A stretch of DNA of 64,000 nt from Pseudomonadota bacterium (GTDB lineage Bacteria > Pseudomonadota > Alphaproteobacteria > Sphingomonadales > Sphingomonadaceae). A program made the translations under genes and the position numbers. The notes beneath the pieces are model-generated. The model searched no databases. It was not told the origin of the DNA and saw only the letters and a program-made list of their open reading frames with translations. The stretch lies in NCBI GenBank assembly GCA_023423655.1, contig JAFAFE010000006.1, forward strand, positions 248,001-312,000, in the 5' to 3' direction. Numbering within the stretch: the first letter of the stretch is position 1; the number at the start of each line of letters is the position of its first letter. This document shows positions 16,898-24,532 of the stretch, one piece after another.

Positions 16898-17509
16898 TCA
16901 GCGCAGATCGCCCACATCGACAAATAAATCATCGGTCATCGGGATATAGCGTTCGGCAGGGCCCGTTTGCACAGGGGTCAGATCCGCGCCGGTGCAGGCA
17001 TGGGCGGCGATGATGCGCCCGCTGCGGGTCACCACCAGCCCGTCGCTGATCGCCGGATTGTTCGGCTCGCCTTCGATGAAATTGGTGCGCACGACGCGGC
17101 TGAACATGGTGTAGCCGATATTCCCGCGCGCAAAGTTTACTTGCTGCTCGCCGCCGCCCGAATAGATGGCGCTCGCATAGGAAAGCTGTCCCTGCTCAGG
17201 GCTTGAAGGCCACATAAGTTCGGGTGCCTTGCCCTTGGCGCCATAGCGATATTGGGCAAAGCGCGCGCCTTGCCCGTCCCGCGCCACACATACCGCCACC
17301 TGTTTGCCATTGCGCAAACGGCAGGCAAAAATCACCCCCTCCCCCGCCGCACAGCCTGCCGCCTGTTCCTTTGCGGAGGTGGTGGCGGCATCAGACGCAG
17401 ACTTGGACGCAACCGTTGCAAAAGCCCCGTCCGACAATGCAAAGCCGCCCGCCAGCAACAGCGCCGCCGCTGCCCCCGATAGCATGATCCCCATAACTGT
17501 CCGCGTCAT
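16898..17509 (-). CDS. Predicted secreted protein, unknown function
   Basis: A 203-residue protein with a signal peptide (MTRTVMGIMLSGAAAALLLA...). The mature part holds three Cys in the segment GCAAGEGVIFACRLRNGKQVAVC, a beta-rich body (RFAQYRYG, SYASAIYSGGGEQQVNF) and a fourth Cys late (AHACTG). The pattern suggests a small disulfide-stabilised periplasmic domain. GGAGGA lies 5 bases before the ATG. I do not recognise a characterised family. Confidence 0.75.
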   Translation of the reverse strand: MTRTVMGIMLSGAAAALLLAGGFALSDGAFATVASKSASDAATTSAKEQAAGCAAGEGVIFACRLRNGKQVAVCVARDGQGARFAQYRYGAKGKAPELMWPSSPEQGQLSYASAIYSGGGEQQVNFARGNIGYTMFSRVVRTNFIEGEPNNPAISDGLVVTRSGRIIAAHACTGADLTPVQTGPAERYIPMTDDLFVDVGDLR

Positions 17510-17599
17510 AGTCGTCCTCCCATTGCTGTTCCGGCCCCTACCCGCCCGTTTTCTATTCGACTAATCCCCATGCAAAGCCCTTGCCGCCGATACGTGCCG

Positions 17600-18052
17600 C
17601 TACCCCGCCGGAATCGCATAGGTTACAATGGCCTGCCCGACCGGCCCCGTGACGCTCTCGACATAGAGCCGCACATCGACCACCGCCTGACGCTTACCCA
17701 GCTTCACAAGGCTCGCCGCCGCGCGCACCGGCTCGTGCGGACAGGGGCGCAAAAACTGGTAGTTGAGCGCCGATGTCACCGCCATCGCGACCTCGCCGAT
17801 ATGCGCTAAAATGACGGCATAGGCTGCCACATCGGTCAGCCCCATCAATGTCGGCCCCGACACAATCCCGCCGGGCCGCAAATGCCGCGCCCCCGGCTCC
17901 ATGCGGACCACAGCCTCCCCCGGCACAACCCGCTCGACCACCCCCCGCTCGGCCTCCGAACTTTCCGGAAAAGCACGCGCGAGAAAGGCATTGAGGGCAG
18001 GCGCGTCGAGGAGGGGGGTGTGGGTCGGGGTGTCCGCCGGATTTAGTGTCAC
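17600..18052 (-). CDS. PaaI-family hotdog thioesterase
   Basis: A 150-residue hotdog-fold protein of the PaaI/YdiI group, which hydrolyse acyl- or aroyl-CoA thioesters. The conserved core HLRPGGIVSGPTLMGLTDVAAY and the late strand NYQFLRP are visible. The start overlaps the glmU stop by four bases, so it is translationally coupled to glmU. Substrate unknown. Confidence 0.88.
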   Translation of the reverse strand: MTLNPADTPTHTPLLDAPALNAFLARAFPESSEAERGVVERVVPGEAVVRMEPGARHLRPGGIVSGPTLMGLTDVAAYAVILAHIGEVAMAVTSALNYQFLRPCPHEPVRAAASLVKLGKRQAVVDVRLYVESVTGPVGQAIVTYAIPAG

Positions 18053-19428
18053 TTCCCCGCCTTTTTCGCCGCCATAAGGGTGCGGAACTTGGTCGCCCAG
18101 CCGGGTTTTTCTTCCTGCGGCGGGCGGACGAGGGCGAGGGCGCCTGCGGATACGTCTTTGGTGAGCGTGCTGCCTGCACCGACAATCGCGCCTGCGCCGA
18201 TGCTCACCGGAGCGACCAGCGCCGAATTGGAGCCGATAAACGCGTCTTCGCCGATCACCGTCTTATATTTGAAGAAGCCGTCATAATTGCAGGTGATGGT
18301 GCCCGCGCCGATATTCGCGCCCGCGCCGACTTCGGCATCGCCGATATAGGAAAGGTGATTGACCTTCGCGCCTGCGCCCAGCACCGCTTTCTTCATCTCG
18401 ACGAAATTGCCGACCTTGGCTTTTGCGCCAATCTGCGCGCCGGGGCGCAGCCGCGCATAGGGGCCGACTTCGGCAAATTCGCCGACATCTGCGCCTTCCA
18501 GATGCGAAAAGCTGCGGATATTCGCGCCTTGCCCGACGCGCACGCCGGGGCCGAACACCACGTTCGGCTCAATCCGCACATCGCGTTCAATCCGCGTATC
18601 ATGGCTGAACCACACGGTTTCGGGCGCGACAAGGCTGACCCCGTCCGCCATCGCGGCGGCGCGGCGGCGTTGCTGCCAGCCTGCCTCAAGTCCGGCCAGC
18701 TCCGCGCGGCTGTTAACGCCGGTCACATCGAACGGATCGGTCTTGACCACCGCCGACGCGCGGCCATCATCGCGCGCAATATTGACGATATCGACCAGAT
18801 AATATTCGCCCGCGGCATTATCATTGGTGACGCGCGCCAACAGCCCGAACAAATCCTTGGCCTTGGCCGCCATAAGCCCGCTATTACAAAGTCTTGTCAG
18901 CCGTTCTTCAGCGCTCGCATCCTTATGCTCGACCATCTTCTGGATAAGCCCGGCCTCATCGGCAATCACGCGGCCATAAGAAAGCGTGTCATCGGGCTCA
19001 AACCCTAGCACAACGACCGCAGGGGCATCATCGGCGTGCAGCCGCGCGACCATCGCCTGCATGGTGTCGGCCGGAACCAGCGGCACATCGCCATAGAGGA
19101 TCAATATGTCGCCATCGGGATGCGCCGCCACAAAATCGGCGAGCGCCCCCTCCGCCTGTTGCACCGCATGGCCGGTGCCATGTTGCGGGTCTTGTACCGC
19201 AATCGAGACAGGGCGGCCAGCGACCGCCGCTTCCACTTGCTCGCGGCCCTTGCCGACCACCACAACTGATTGCGCCGCGCCCAAAGTCGCGACCGTATCG
19301 AGCAGATGGAGCAGCATCGGCTTTCCCGCAATCGGGTGGAGAACCTTGTGCAAATCCGATTTCATGCGTGTGCCTTGTCCGGCAGCAAGGATGATCGCGG
19401 CAAGCGGGGGATGGCTGGTGCTGGTCAT
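18049..19428 (-). CDS. glmU: Bifunctional UDP-GlcNAc pyrophosphorylase / GlcN-1-P acetyltransferase
   Basis: Makes UDP-N-acetylglucosamine for peptidoglycan and lipopolysaccharide. The 459-residue protein has the N-terminal uridylyltransferase signature LAAGQGTRMKSDLHKVLHP and a C-terminal left-handed beta-helix made of hexapeptides (VGNFVEMKKAVLGAGAKVNH, HLSYIGDAEVGAGANIGAGT). Length is normal. The next gene overlaps its stop codon. Confidence 0.97.
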   Translation of the reverse strand: MTSTSHPPLAAIILAAGQGTRMKSDLHKVLHPIAGKPMLLHLLDTVATLGAAQSVVVVGKGREQVEAAVAGRPVSIAVQDPQHGTGHAVQQAEGALADFVAAHPDGDILILYGDVPLVPADTMQAMVARLHADDAPAVVVLGFEPDDTLSYGRVIADEAGLIQKMVEHKDASAEERLTRLCNSGLMAAKAKDLFGLLARVTNDNAAGEYYLVDIVNIARDDGRASAVVKTDPFDVTGVNSRAELAGLEAGWQQRRRAAAMADGVSLVAPETVWFSHDTRIERDVRIEPNVVFGPGVRVGQGANIRSFSHLEGADVGEFAEVGPYARLRPGAQIGAKAKVGNFVEMKKAVLGAGAKVNHLSYIGDAEVGAGANIGAGTITCNYDGFFKYKTVIGEDAFIGSNSALVAPVSIGAGAIVGAGSTLTKDVSAGALALVRPPQEEKPGWATKFRTLMAAKKAGK

Positions 19429-19494
19429 AAAAGCCCTGAAATGAATGAAAGGTCGCCCCGCCCTTTGCCACGGCTTGGCGCGCGATGCCAGCCG

Positions 19495-20880
19495 CTATTG
19501 CGCCGCGCCCTTACGCCATTTGGTCCATAAATGGCGCGCGAGCATCAGGGGCGGCATACGCAGCCAATGCGAGCGGATATAAAAGCCGAGCCGCAAAAAT
19601 TTGCGCTTCTCCTGCCCCCAACCATTGCGCGCAAGCAAGCGGCGGAGCAGCGCGCGGTCGAACCGGTCCAGCGGACGCCATCCGGGCGGAATAACAGTGC
19701 CATAAAGATGCGCCGCCAGCCGTGCCGCACGGCGGAGAGGGGCGGCCAATCCATGATGGGCAGCGCGGGCTTCGAGGGTTGAAAATATATGAGGGGCGTC
19801 AGGTAATTCACTGATAAGGCAATGAATGTCCCACAGGTTGCGCAAACCACCCTGCAAATCCCCGTCGGCCAGCAGATGCGCTGCCGCATGGCAAATCCGG
19901 TCGTTGGGCGAGAGGATGTGGAGGCTGTATCCGCCCAAGTCCGCCTCCCGTGTGTCTAGTCTCCCCTCCCATTTATGGGAGGGGTCGGGGGAGGGCCTGT
20001 TCCGAAACGCTGGTCCGTCAACAGGCCCTCCCCCAGCCCCTCCCGCAAGCGGGAGGGGAGTTGAGGTAGCGCTACCAGTCCCCCTCCCGCTTGCGGGAGG
20101 GGTTAGGGGTGGAAGTGTTTGTTGAGCAAAATGCTCCTCCTGCCTCATCTTCTGCCCAGCGTCCGCAAAACTTCCCCCGGCAGTTTCGGTTGATGTCAGA
20201 CCCACCCCCGACCCCTCCCGCACGCGGGAGGGGAGATCGTTACGCTTGCCTGTCCCCCTAGGGTATATTCCATAAGCAACATCCCCCACGCCCTCCACCT
20301 CCGCCAACATCCCCGCCGCATCCGGCGTCACCCGCGCGGTCAGCGGCAATATGGTATGGTGGACATCAATCATCCGGTCGCGGGTCGCGTGGATCATCGG
20401 GGGGAGTTCGTGCATCCATTGGCGGTAATAGGCATCGTCATAGCCATCTTCCTTGACCCACTCCCACCCCGCCGCGAGCAGCGCCTTTTCTGCCTCCGCC
20501 AGCCGGTCGCGCGGGACCAAAATGTCGAGGTCGCCAATTTGCCGCCCTTGCGCGGCCGCCAGACCCGCCGCCGCATAGGCCGTGCCTTTGAGCAGCACCG
20601 TCGCAATCCCCAAGGGCGCCAGTGCGCGGCGGCACATTTCGGCTTCCCATAAAGCGACGCGGCGGCCTTCCTCTGCGCTCGCACGATGGTCGGCAAGGCT
20701 GGCGGCAACCCCCTCTGGCATACGCACGTCCGCAACCCGCACCGCCAGCGTTCCCGCCAAAGCTTCAGCCCGCGCCATCGCCAGCACACCGGTCCATTGT
20801 TCCGCCGTTACCGCTCCGGCCCGCGCCGGATCGCGCAGCAAGGCGACCAGCAGCGCCGCATCGTTGAGCATCCCCGTCAT
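19495..20880 (-). CDS. NTP_transf_5 nucleotidyltransferase with an in-frame repeat insertion
   Basis: A 461-residue member of the PF14907-type nucleotidyltransferase family. The catalytic region reads VLLKGTAYAAAG...RQIGDLDILVPR (Asp-x-Asp metal site) near residues 95-125. A second conserved block, HILSPNDRICHAAAHLLADG near residue 325, follows. Between them, residues about 214-307 are Gly/Pro/Ser/Arg-rich and are the in-frame translation of two family D palindromic repeats, with no stop or frameshift. In the homologues I know the two blocks are joined by a short linker. The ATG overlaps the stop of the HprK-like gene. Family members act on phosphorylated lasso peptides (PsmN) and accompany HprK-related kinase A systems. 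Confidence 0.85.
   Translation of the reverse strand: MTGMLNDAALLVALLRDPARAGAVTAEQWTGVLAMARAEALAGTLAVRVADVRMPEGVAASLADHRASAEEGRRVALWEAEMCRRALAPLGIATVLLKGTAYAAAGLAAAQGRQIGDLDILVPRDRLAEAEKALLAAGWEWVKEDGYDDAYYRQWMHELPPMIHATRDRMIDVHHTILPLTARVTPDAAGMLAEVEGVGDVAYGIYPRGTGKRNDLPSRVREGSGVGLTSTETAGGSFADAGQKMRQEEHFAQQTLPPLTPPASGRGTGSATSTPLPLAGGAGGGPVDGPAFRNRPSPDPSHKWEGRLDTREADLGGYSLHILSPNDRICHAAAHLLADGDLQGGLRNLWDIHCLISELPDAPHIFSTLEARAAHHGLAAPLRRAARLAAHLYGTVIPPGWRPLDRFDRALLRRLLARNGWGQEKRKFLRLGFYIRSHWLRMPPLMLARHLWTKWRKGAAQ
19961..20236. repeat. Two family D repeats inside a coding gene
   Basis: Element one spans about 19961-20060 (outer arms CTCCCCTCCCATTTATGGGA and CCCCTCCCGCAAGCGGGAGG; inner GGAGGGCCTGTT / AACAGGCCCTCC). 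Element two spans about 20080-20236 (outer arms TCCCCCTCCCGCTTGCGGGA and CCCCTCCCGCACGCGGGAGG, inner GGGGTGGAAG and ACCCACCCC). Both are the same kind as the intergenic copy at 46332. They interrupt the nucleotidyltransferase gene while keeping its frame. Confidence 0.9.
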
Positions 20881-21740
20881 GCCAACTCCGCCCAAAGCTG
20901 TTCGACCATTTCCACCGCTTCCGCCCCCTGTTGATAGTCGATCGCGAGCGCCGGAACTTCGCCCACCAGCGCGGTGAGACAGCGGAACCCCGCCTCCCCC
21001 AGCGCGACATAATTGGTCGAGGCTTGCGTCAGCCGCATGAAGGTTTCGGACGGCATCAGCCCGCGTATCTCGCGCGCAAAGCCATAGCGCGGGAACAGGA
21101 TGAGCGCGGGCGTCGCCCCTTCGCCCATGCGCGCGACCGCATCGGTGCGCGGCCGCATATGGCGGATCGCACCCTTGGGGGTATGGGCGAGCAGCGGACC
21201 GAACCGGTCGGCCTCAACCTCCGCCTCCATCGCCGCAATCGCTTCATTTTTTAAGCTGACCGCGCGCGGGAAGGCAAAAGCCTGTCCGCTGTCCGGCGCG
21301 ACCAGTGTAAATTCATCGCCCATCAGCCGCCAGCCGCGCTCGCCGAGCATCGCCGCAAGCGTCGATTTGCCGCTGCCGCTTTCGCCGGTCATGATGATCG
21401 CGCGGCCATCACGCTCGACCGCGCTGGCATGGAGCAGCATATGCCGCCGCCAGCCGAGCGCCATCTGCAAATTCATCGCCATTTCTGCGGCCAGCAGGCC
21501 ATGTTCCAGCGCCAGCGGGAGCGCGTCGGCGATCATATAATCAGCGCGGATATGGACCGACGGGCGGATAAGCCGCCGCCAGGGCCGGTTGGCTTCCAGC
21601 CGCACGGTAAAATCGTCAAATTTTCCGGTGTTTTGCGGATAATCTTTATAAAGCGCTTTTAACTGGGCGATTGGCGCGGCCCAATCCGATCCGATGCGGA
21701 ACCGCGCAGGGCCGACCGCGAGCGACAGACTGTGCCTCAT
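20877..21740 (-). CDS. HprK-related kinase A
   Basis: A 287-residue P-loop kinase related to HPr kinase/phosphorylase. The Walker A motif GESGSGKST (119-127) sits after a conserved HASAVE (104-109), and GDEFTLV (141-147) corresponds to the acidic catalytic region. It belongs to the HprK-related kinase A group, which is found with PqqD-like proteins and NTP_transf_5 proteins. Related kinases (ThcoK, PsmK) phosphorylate the C-terminal serine of lasso peptides. Start and stop both overlap neighbours by four bases (ATGA), so the operon is tightly coupled. No PTS HPr gene is nearby, which argues against a classical HPr role. Confidence 0.85.
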   Translation of the reverse strand: MRHSLSLAVGPARFRIGSDWAAPIAQLKALYKDYPQNTGKFDDFTVRLEANRPWRRLIRPSVHIRADYMIADALPLALEHGLLAAEMAMNLQMALGWRRHMLLHASAVERDGRAIIMTGESGSGKSTLAAMLGERGWRLMGDEFTLVAPDSGQAFAFPRAVSLKNEAIAAMEAEVEADRFGPLLAHTPKGAIRHMRPRTDAVARMGEGATPALILFPRYGFAREIRGLMPSETFMRLTQASTNYVALGEAGFRCLTALVGEVPALAIDYQQGAEAVEMVEQLWAELA

Positions 21741-22093
21741 CGCACCACCTCGACCAGACCGAGCGCGGCCAGTTCTTCGAGCCGCGCGATGAGGCTGGCG
21801 GCATGATCCTCGCCCTCCTCCAGTTCAAACTGTTTGGCTAATTCTGCAAGCAACACATTGATAGTGCGCGGCGTTTCATCCATCAGCGCCAGCAATTCCG
21901 GCACCGGACTTGCGACCAGATGGGTTTGCCCCGAACGCCGGTCGAACAAGGCGGACAGGCCATCGAGCGCCACAAGGGCATAATCATGGGGGTGCGGCCC
22001 TTTATAGAACAGCGCGGCGCGGGGGCCGTCTTGCAGATGCTCCGGCTTTGAATTGGCCGACTTTGGCTGTTCCGGCTTTGGATGATCCGGCAT
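21737..22093 (-). CDS. PqqD-family peptide chaperone of the HPr-rel-A system
   Basis: A 118-residue protein. After a charged, proline-rich head (1-25) comes a PqqD-like winged-helix domain: YALVALDGLSALFDRRSGQT, then a helical region ending in LARLEEL-type repeats and ALGLVEVV. PqqD domains bind the leader region of peptides to be modified (RiPP recognition). It is translationally coupled to the HprK-like gene by a four-base overlap and begins 32 bases after the Tat-type protein. Confidence 0.82.
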   Translation of the reverse strand: MPDHPKPEQPKSANSKPEHLQDGPRAALFYKGPHPHDYALVALDGLSALFDRRSGQTHLVASPVPELLALMDETPRTINVLLAELAKQFELEEGEDHAASLIARLEELAALGLVEVVR

Positions 22094-22125
22094 GGGAATT
22101 TACACGCGCATAGGCCGACCGGCCC

Positions 22126-22656
22126 TTAGCTGCGCGGCATCTGGATCGACGCGTAGCAGGTAAAGCCGCTCTGCCCCATTTGCAGCTTGCGGATATAATT
22201 TACATAAGCCTGGCTTTGGTCATAGGTGGTGCCGGGGAGCGAGCGTCCGGCCATCGCCTTTTTGACATCTTCGCCCTTGAACGGCTTGGGAAATGGCGGG
22301 AAAGCGCCCTTGGTGCCCGCAGGGACCAGCGACCCGTCGGCGGCAATATATTGGCCTGCGCGCGCGGGGTCCGGCACCGGAATTTCGCAATTCATGATCG
22401 ACACCGCCGTATTCGCAAAAGCAGGCTTGACGCTCACCACCATAGAAGCCGTGACCGCGCCCAGCGCCAGCATCTGCCGCCGCGACGGCACCGCCATCGG
22501 GCTCTTTAAGGAAGCATCAAGCAGCCCGCCCTTCCCCGCGGCGCTAAGGCCCTGCTCTTGGCCTTGGTCTGGCCCTTGGTCATGCCCCTGCCCTGCGGAC
22601 TCAAGGTCCTGCCTTTGGCCCTGCCCGTGATCATGATTGTCAGACATATCGCTCAT
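22126..22656 (-). CDS. Small Tat-type exported protein, candidate substrate of the kinase operon
   Basis: A 176-residue protein and first gene of the four-gene operon. Residues 1-36 are a Gln/Gly/Asp/His-rich low-complexity region. Residues 57-81 form a twin-arginine-type signal (PSRRQMLALGAV...) ending AFA before Asn82. The mature part of about 95 residues is Pro-rich, with Cys90 and Cys167 able to pair, and ends ...ASIQMPRS, a terminal serine. AAGG lies 8 bases before the ATG; a second ATG three codons on is possible. A longer open frame upstream runs into repeat DNA and is disregarded. I do not recognise a family. Position first in the operon makes it the obvious candidate substrate, which is inference. 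Confidence 0.65.
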   Translation of the reverse strand: MSDMSDNHDHGQGQRQDLESAGQGHDQGPDQGQEQGLSAAGKGGLLDASLKSPMAVPSRRQMLALGAVTASMVVSVKPAFANTAVSIMNCEIPVPDPARAGQYIAADGSLVPAGTKGAFPPFPKPFKGEDVKKAMAGRSLPGTTYDQSQAYVNYIRKLQMGQSGFTCYASIQMPRS

Positions 22657-22857
22657 ACGCCCAGCCTTACCCCGAAACCGCCCGAACGCAAAGCCCGCTT
22701 TGCACCCACCCCCCACCAGTCCCGCATTGGAACAAGGGCGGGGGAAAGGGTGAAGGAGGGGGGGAGTGGTGCTGGATGGGTGTTGAGAGTGATGGGAATG
22801 ATGGACAGCGAAAACGCTGCTCCCCTTCAGGAGTGAGTGAAGTGGGCTAGGATAACA
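22657..22857. other. Upstream region of the HprK-related operon
   Basis: About 200 bases that must hold the operon promoter on the minus strand. Part of it is a purine-rich run (GGGGGAAAGGGTGAAGGAGG) and a TCCCCTTCAGGAGTGAGTGA fragment resembling a family D arm. No clear promoter boxes. Confidence 0.4.
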
Positions 22858-23012
22858 AAAAAAGCCCCTCCCCTTCAGGGGAGGGGTTGGGGTGGGGTCT
22901 GTCCGCATACGCAACGTCAGACGGAGAGCCCCCACCCCACTTCGCCTAATTCCCCTTCGCTTCGCTCCGGGTCATAAGGCTACGTAGGCCCCTCCCCTGA
23001 AGAGGAGGGGCT
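22858..23012. repeat. Family D palindromic repeat (copy 3)
   Basis: Outer hairpins AGCCCCTCCCCTTCAGGGGA and CCCCTCCCCTGAAGAGGAGG, inner arms GGGGTGGGGTCTGTC / CCCACCCCACTTCG. The left 30 bases are nearly identical to copy 1 at 8250. It lies between the porin gene and the Tat-type protein operon. Confidence 0.9.
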
Positions 23013-23068
23013 GAGATTGCGCCTTTCTTCATCCTCCTAGAAAAGGATAAGCAGAGGCCCCCCCGCCC

Positions 23069-24370
23069 TCAATAATGCAGTTGAACCCGGAACAACCATG
23101 TCTCCGCGCTATAGTCCCGATCGCCATCGGCCGCCGCAATCGCCGCATCCTCATAACGCGATTTCGCGTAATTCATTGAAAAGGCTATATTATCTATCGG
23201 CGTCCAGACCAGCGAGCCGAGCAAGGCGCGTTGTTCGCCCCAATCGCTACCCCCCGGCGCTCCACCGGCAGAAAATCCTTTGCCTAGATCAAGATAGTCG
23301 TATCGCGCATTAAGCTGGACCGCCCCAATTCCGCCGCTTCCCAGCGGGGCGGACGGTTTGACCGCGCCGAAATTGCCGCCCTTGTAACTGCGGCTGTCTT
23401 TAGTCAAAAACAGCCCGACTTCGGCATAGCCGCCCCACATTTTGGGGTCGCGATATAGCGCCCCGCGCGCAAGATCGGGCCGCAACCAATAGCCTTCCGC
23501 CACGCCATGCAAACGCCCGCGGATAAACGCCGCTTCCGCGCCGAAACCGGTCTCGCTTTTGACCTTGAGCGAGGGCGTTGCGAGAAAGCGGGTGCCGATT
23601 GTGCGGGTATAGGGCCGCGCCCTGTAGCGGTGCCCGGCATCGGCAAAATCATTGCGATCCCGCCAGCTTGCCGACGCCGCGAGATGCAGTTGCGTCTCCC
23701 CCTTTTTGGGTGCCCAGATCAAGCGGCCGTTAACGCCAAGGCTGTTCGTCTTGGCATCGTTAAGCGCCACCAGCGCATCGGTCGAAACCCCGGCCTGTGC
23801 CAGAAAATCGCCCTTCTTGACCGTCGCCGTCAGCCCCGTCCGCCGCCCGAACCCGAAGGCTTCGACAAAGGCCGCGCGCTCGGCAAAACCGAGGTGGAGG
23901 TCGCTGGTCATATCGTCAATCGACTGGAAAACTTTCTGCTGCCCCGCTGTCAGCGTCACGCCGCCGGTTTCATAGCTGAGATAAAGGTCGGTAAATTCCG
24001 GCTGGTCGCCCGACAGGTCAAGCTCGACCCGGCTCGACAGCCCGCCGCCAAATTTGGCATCAACGCCCAGATAAGCGCGGCGCAGCACATCGTTCCAGCC
24101 GCGCTCCGGCATTGCGACATTGGCCGGAACCGACACTTTACCGACATCATAATGCACCCGCCAGCGCGGTTTCAGTTGAAAACCGCCATCGTCTTTTTGC
24201 GGCTTGGCTTGGGCCTTTTCCGCATCCGTCTCCTCCCCGCTTTCGGGCGCATCTTGCGCGGCGTCTTCAGGCGTTGCCGCCATCGCCGCTGGCGCGGGCA
24301 AGACCCAAAGCGCGGCAGCCATGCCGGTCAGGAGAGCGGGAGCAAAGCGGGGCGCGGCCAGCATTGTCAT
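23069..24370 (-). CDS. OprO/OprP-type outer-membrane porin
   Basis: A 433-residue outer-membrane protein of the phosphate-selective porin O/P family. Signal peptide to about residue 32 (AAMA), an acidic linker (PEDAAQDAPESGEETD), then alternating beta-strands from KPRWRVHYDVG to the C-terminal aromatic end RVQLHY. The motif LRRAYLGVDAKFGGG...VELDLSG is typical of OprO/P. Despite the name, sphingomonad members often stand alone without pst genes and their solute is unknown. GAAAGGT precedes the ATG; an ATG two codons on is an alternative. Confidence 0.87.
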   Translation of the reverse strand: MTMLAAPRFAPALLTGMAAALWVLPAPAAMAATPEDAAQDAPESGEETDAEKAQAKPQKDDGGFQLKPRWRVHYDVGKVSVPANVAMPERGWNDVLRRAYLGVDAKFGGGLSSRVELDLSGDQPEFTDLYLSYETGGVTLTAGQQKVFQSIDDMTSDLHLGFAERAAFVEAFGFGRRTGLTATVKKGDFLAQAGVSTDALVALNDAKTNSLGVNGRLIWAPKKGETQLHLAASASWRDRNDFADAGHRYRARPYTRTIGTRFLATPSLKVKSETGFGAEAAFIRGRLHGVAEGYWLRPDLARGALYRDPKMWGGYAEVGLFLTKDSRSYKGGNFGAVKPSAPLGSGGIGAVQLNARYDYLDLGKGFSAGGAPGGSDWGEQRALLGSLVWTPIDNIAFSMNYAKSRYEDAAIAAADGDRDYSAETWLFRVQLHY

Positions 24371-24460
24371 ACCTTTCGGAAAAAAAAGCGTCACACGGGG
24401 GATTGCCCGCCCCTATGGCGATTTATCGGCTGTCTGACAATATTCCGTCACAAAATGGCA

Positions 24461-24503
24461 AAGCCGCGGTCACGATTCCGTGAGGAACCGGCCGCGGCTT
24501 TTT
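24461..24503 (-). terminator. Hairpin downstream of the TonB receptor gene
   Basis: Stem AAGCCGCGG / CCGCGGCTT with an 18-base interior that is itself partly paired. On the minus strand it lies 30 bases after the receptor stop and is followed by a modest T-rich stretch. On the plus strand a clean TTTTT follows, but no plus-strand gene needs it. Confidence 0.6.
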
Positions 24504-24532
24504 CCGATATTAAAAGGCGTTATCCGCCAGTT

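Noticed and set aside
19495..22656. A lasso-peptide gene cluster
   Set aside because: The kinase and NTP_transf_5 types occur in lasso clusters, but there is no asparagine-synthetase-like cyclase, leader peptidase or short precursor here.
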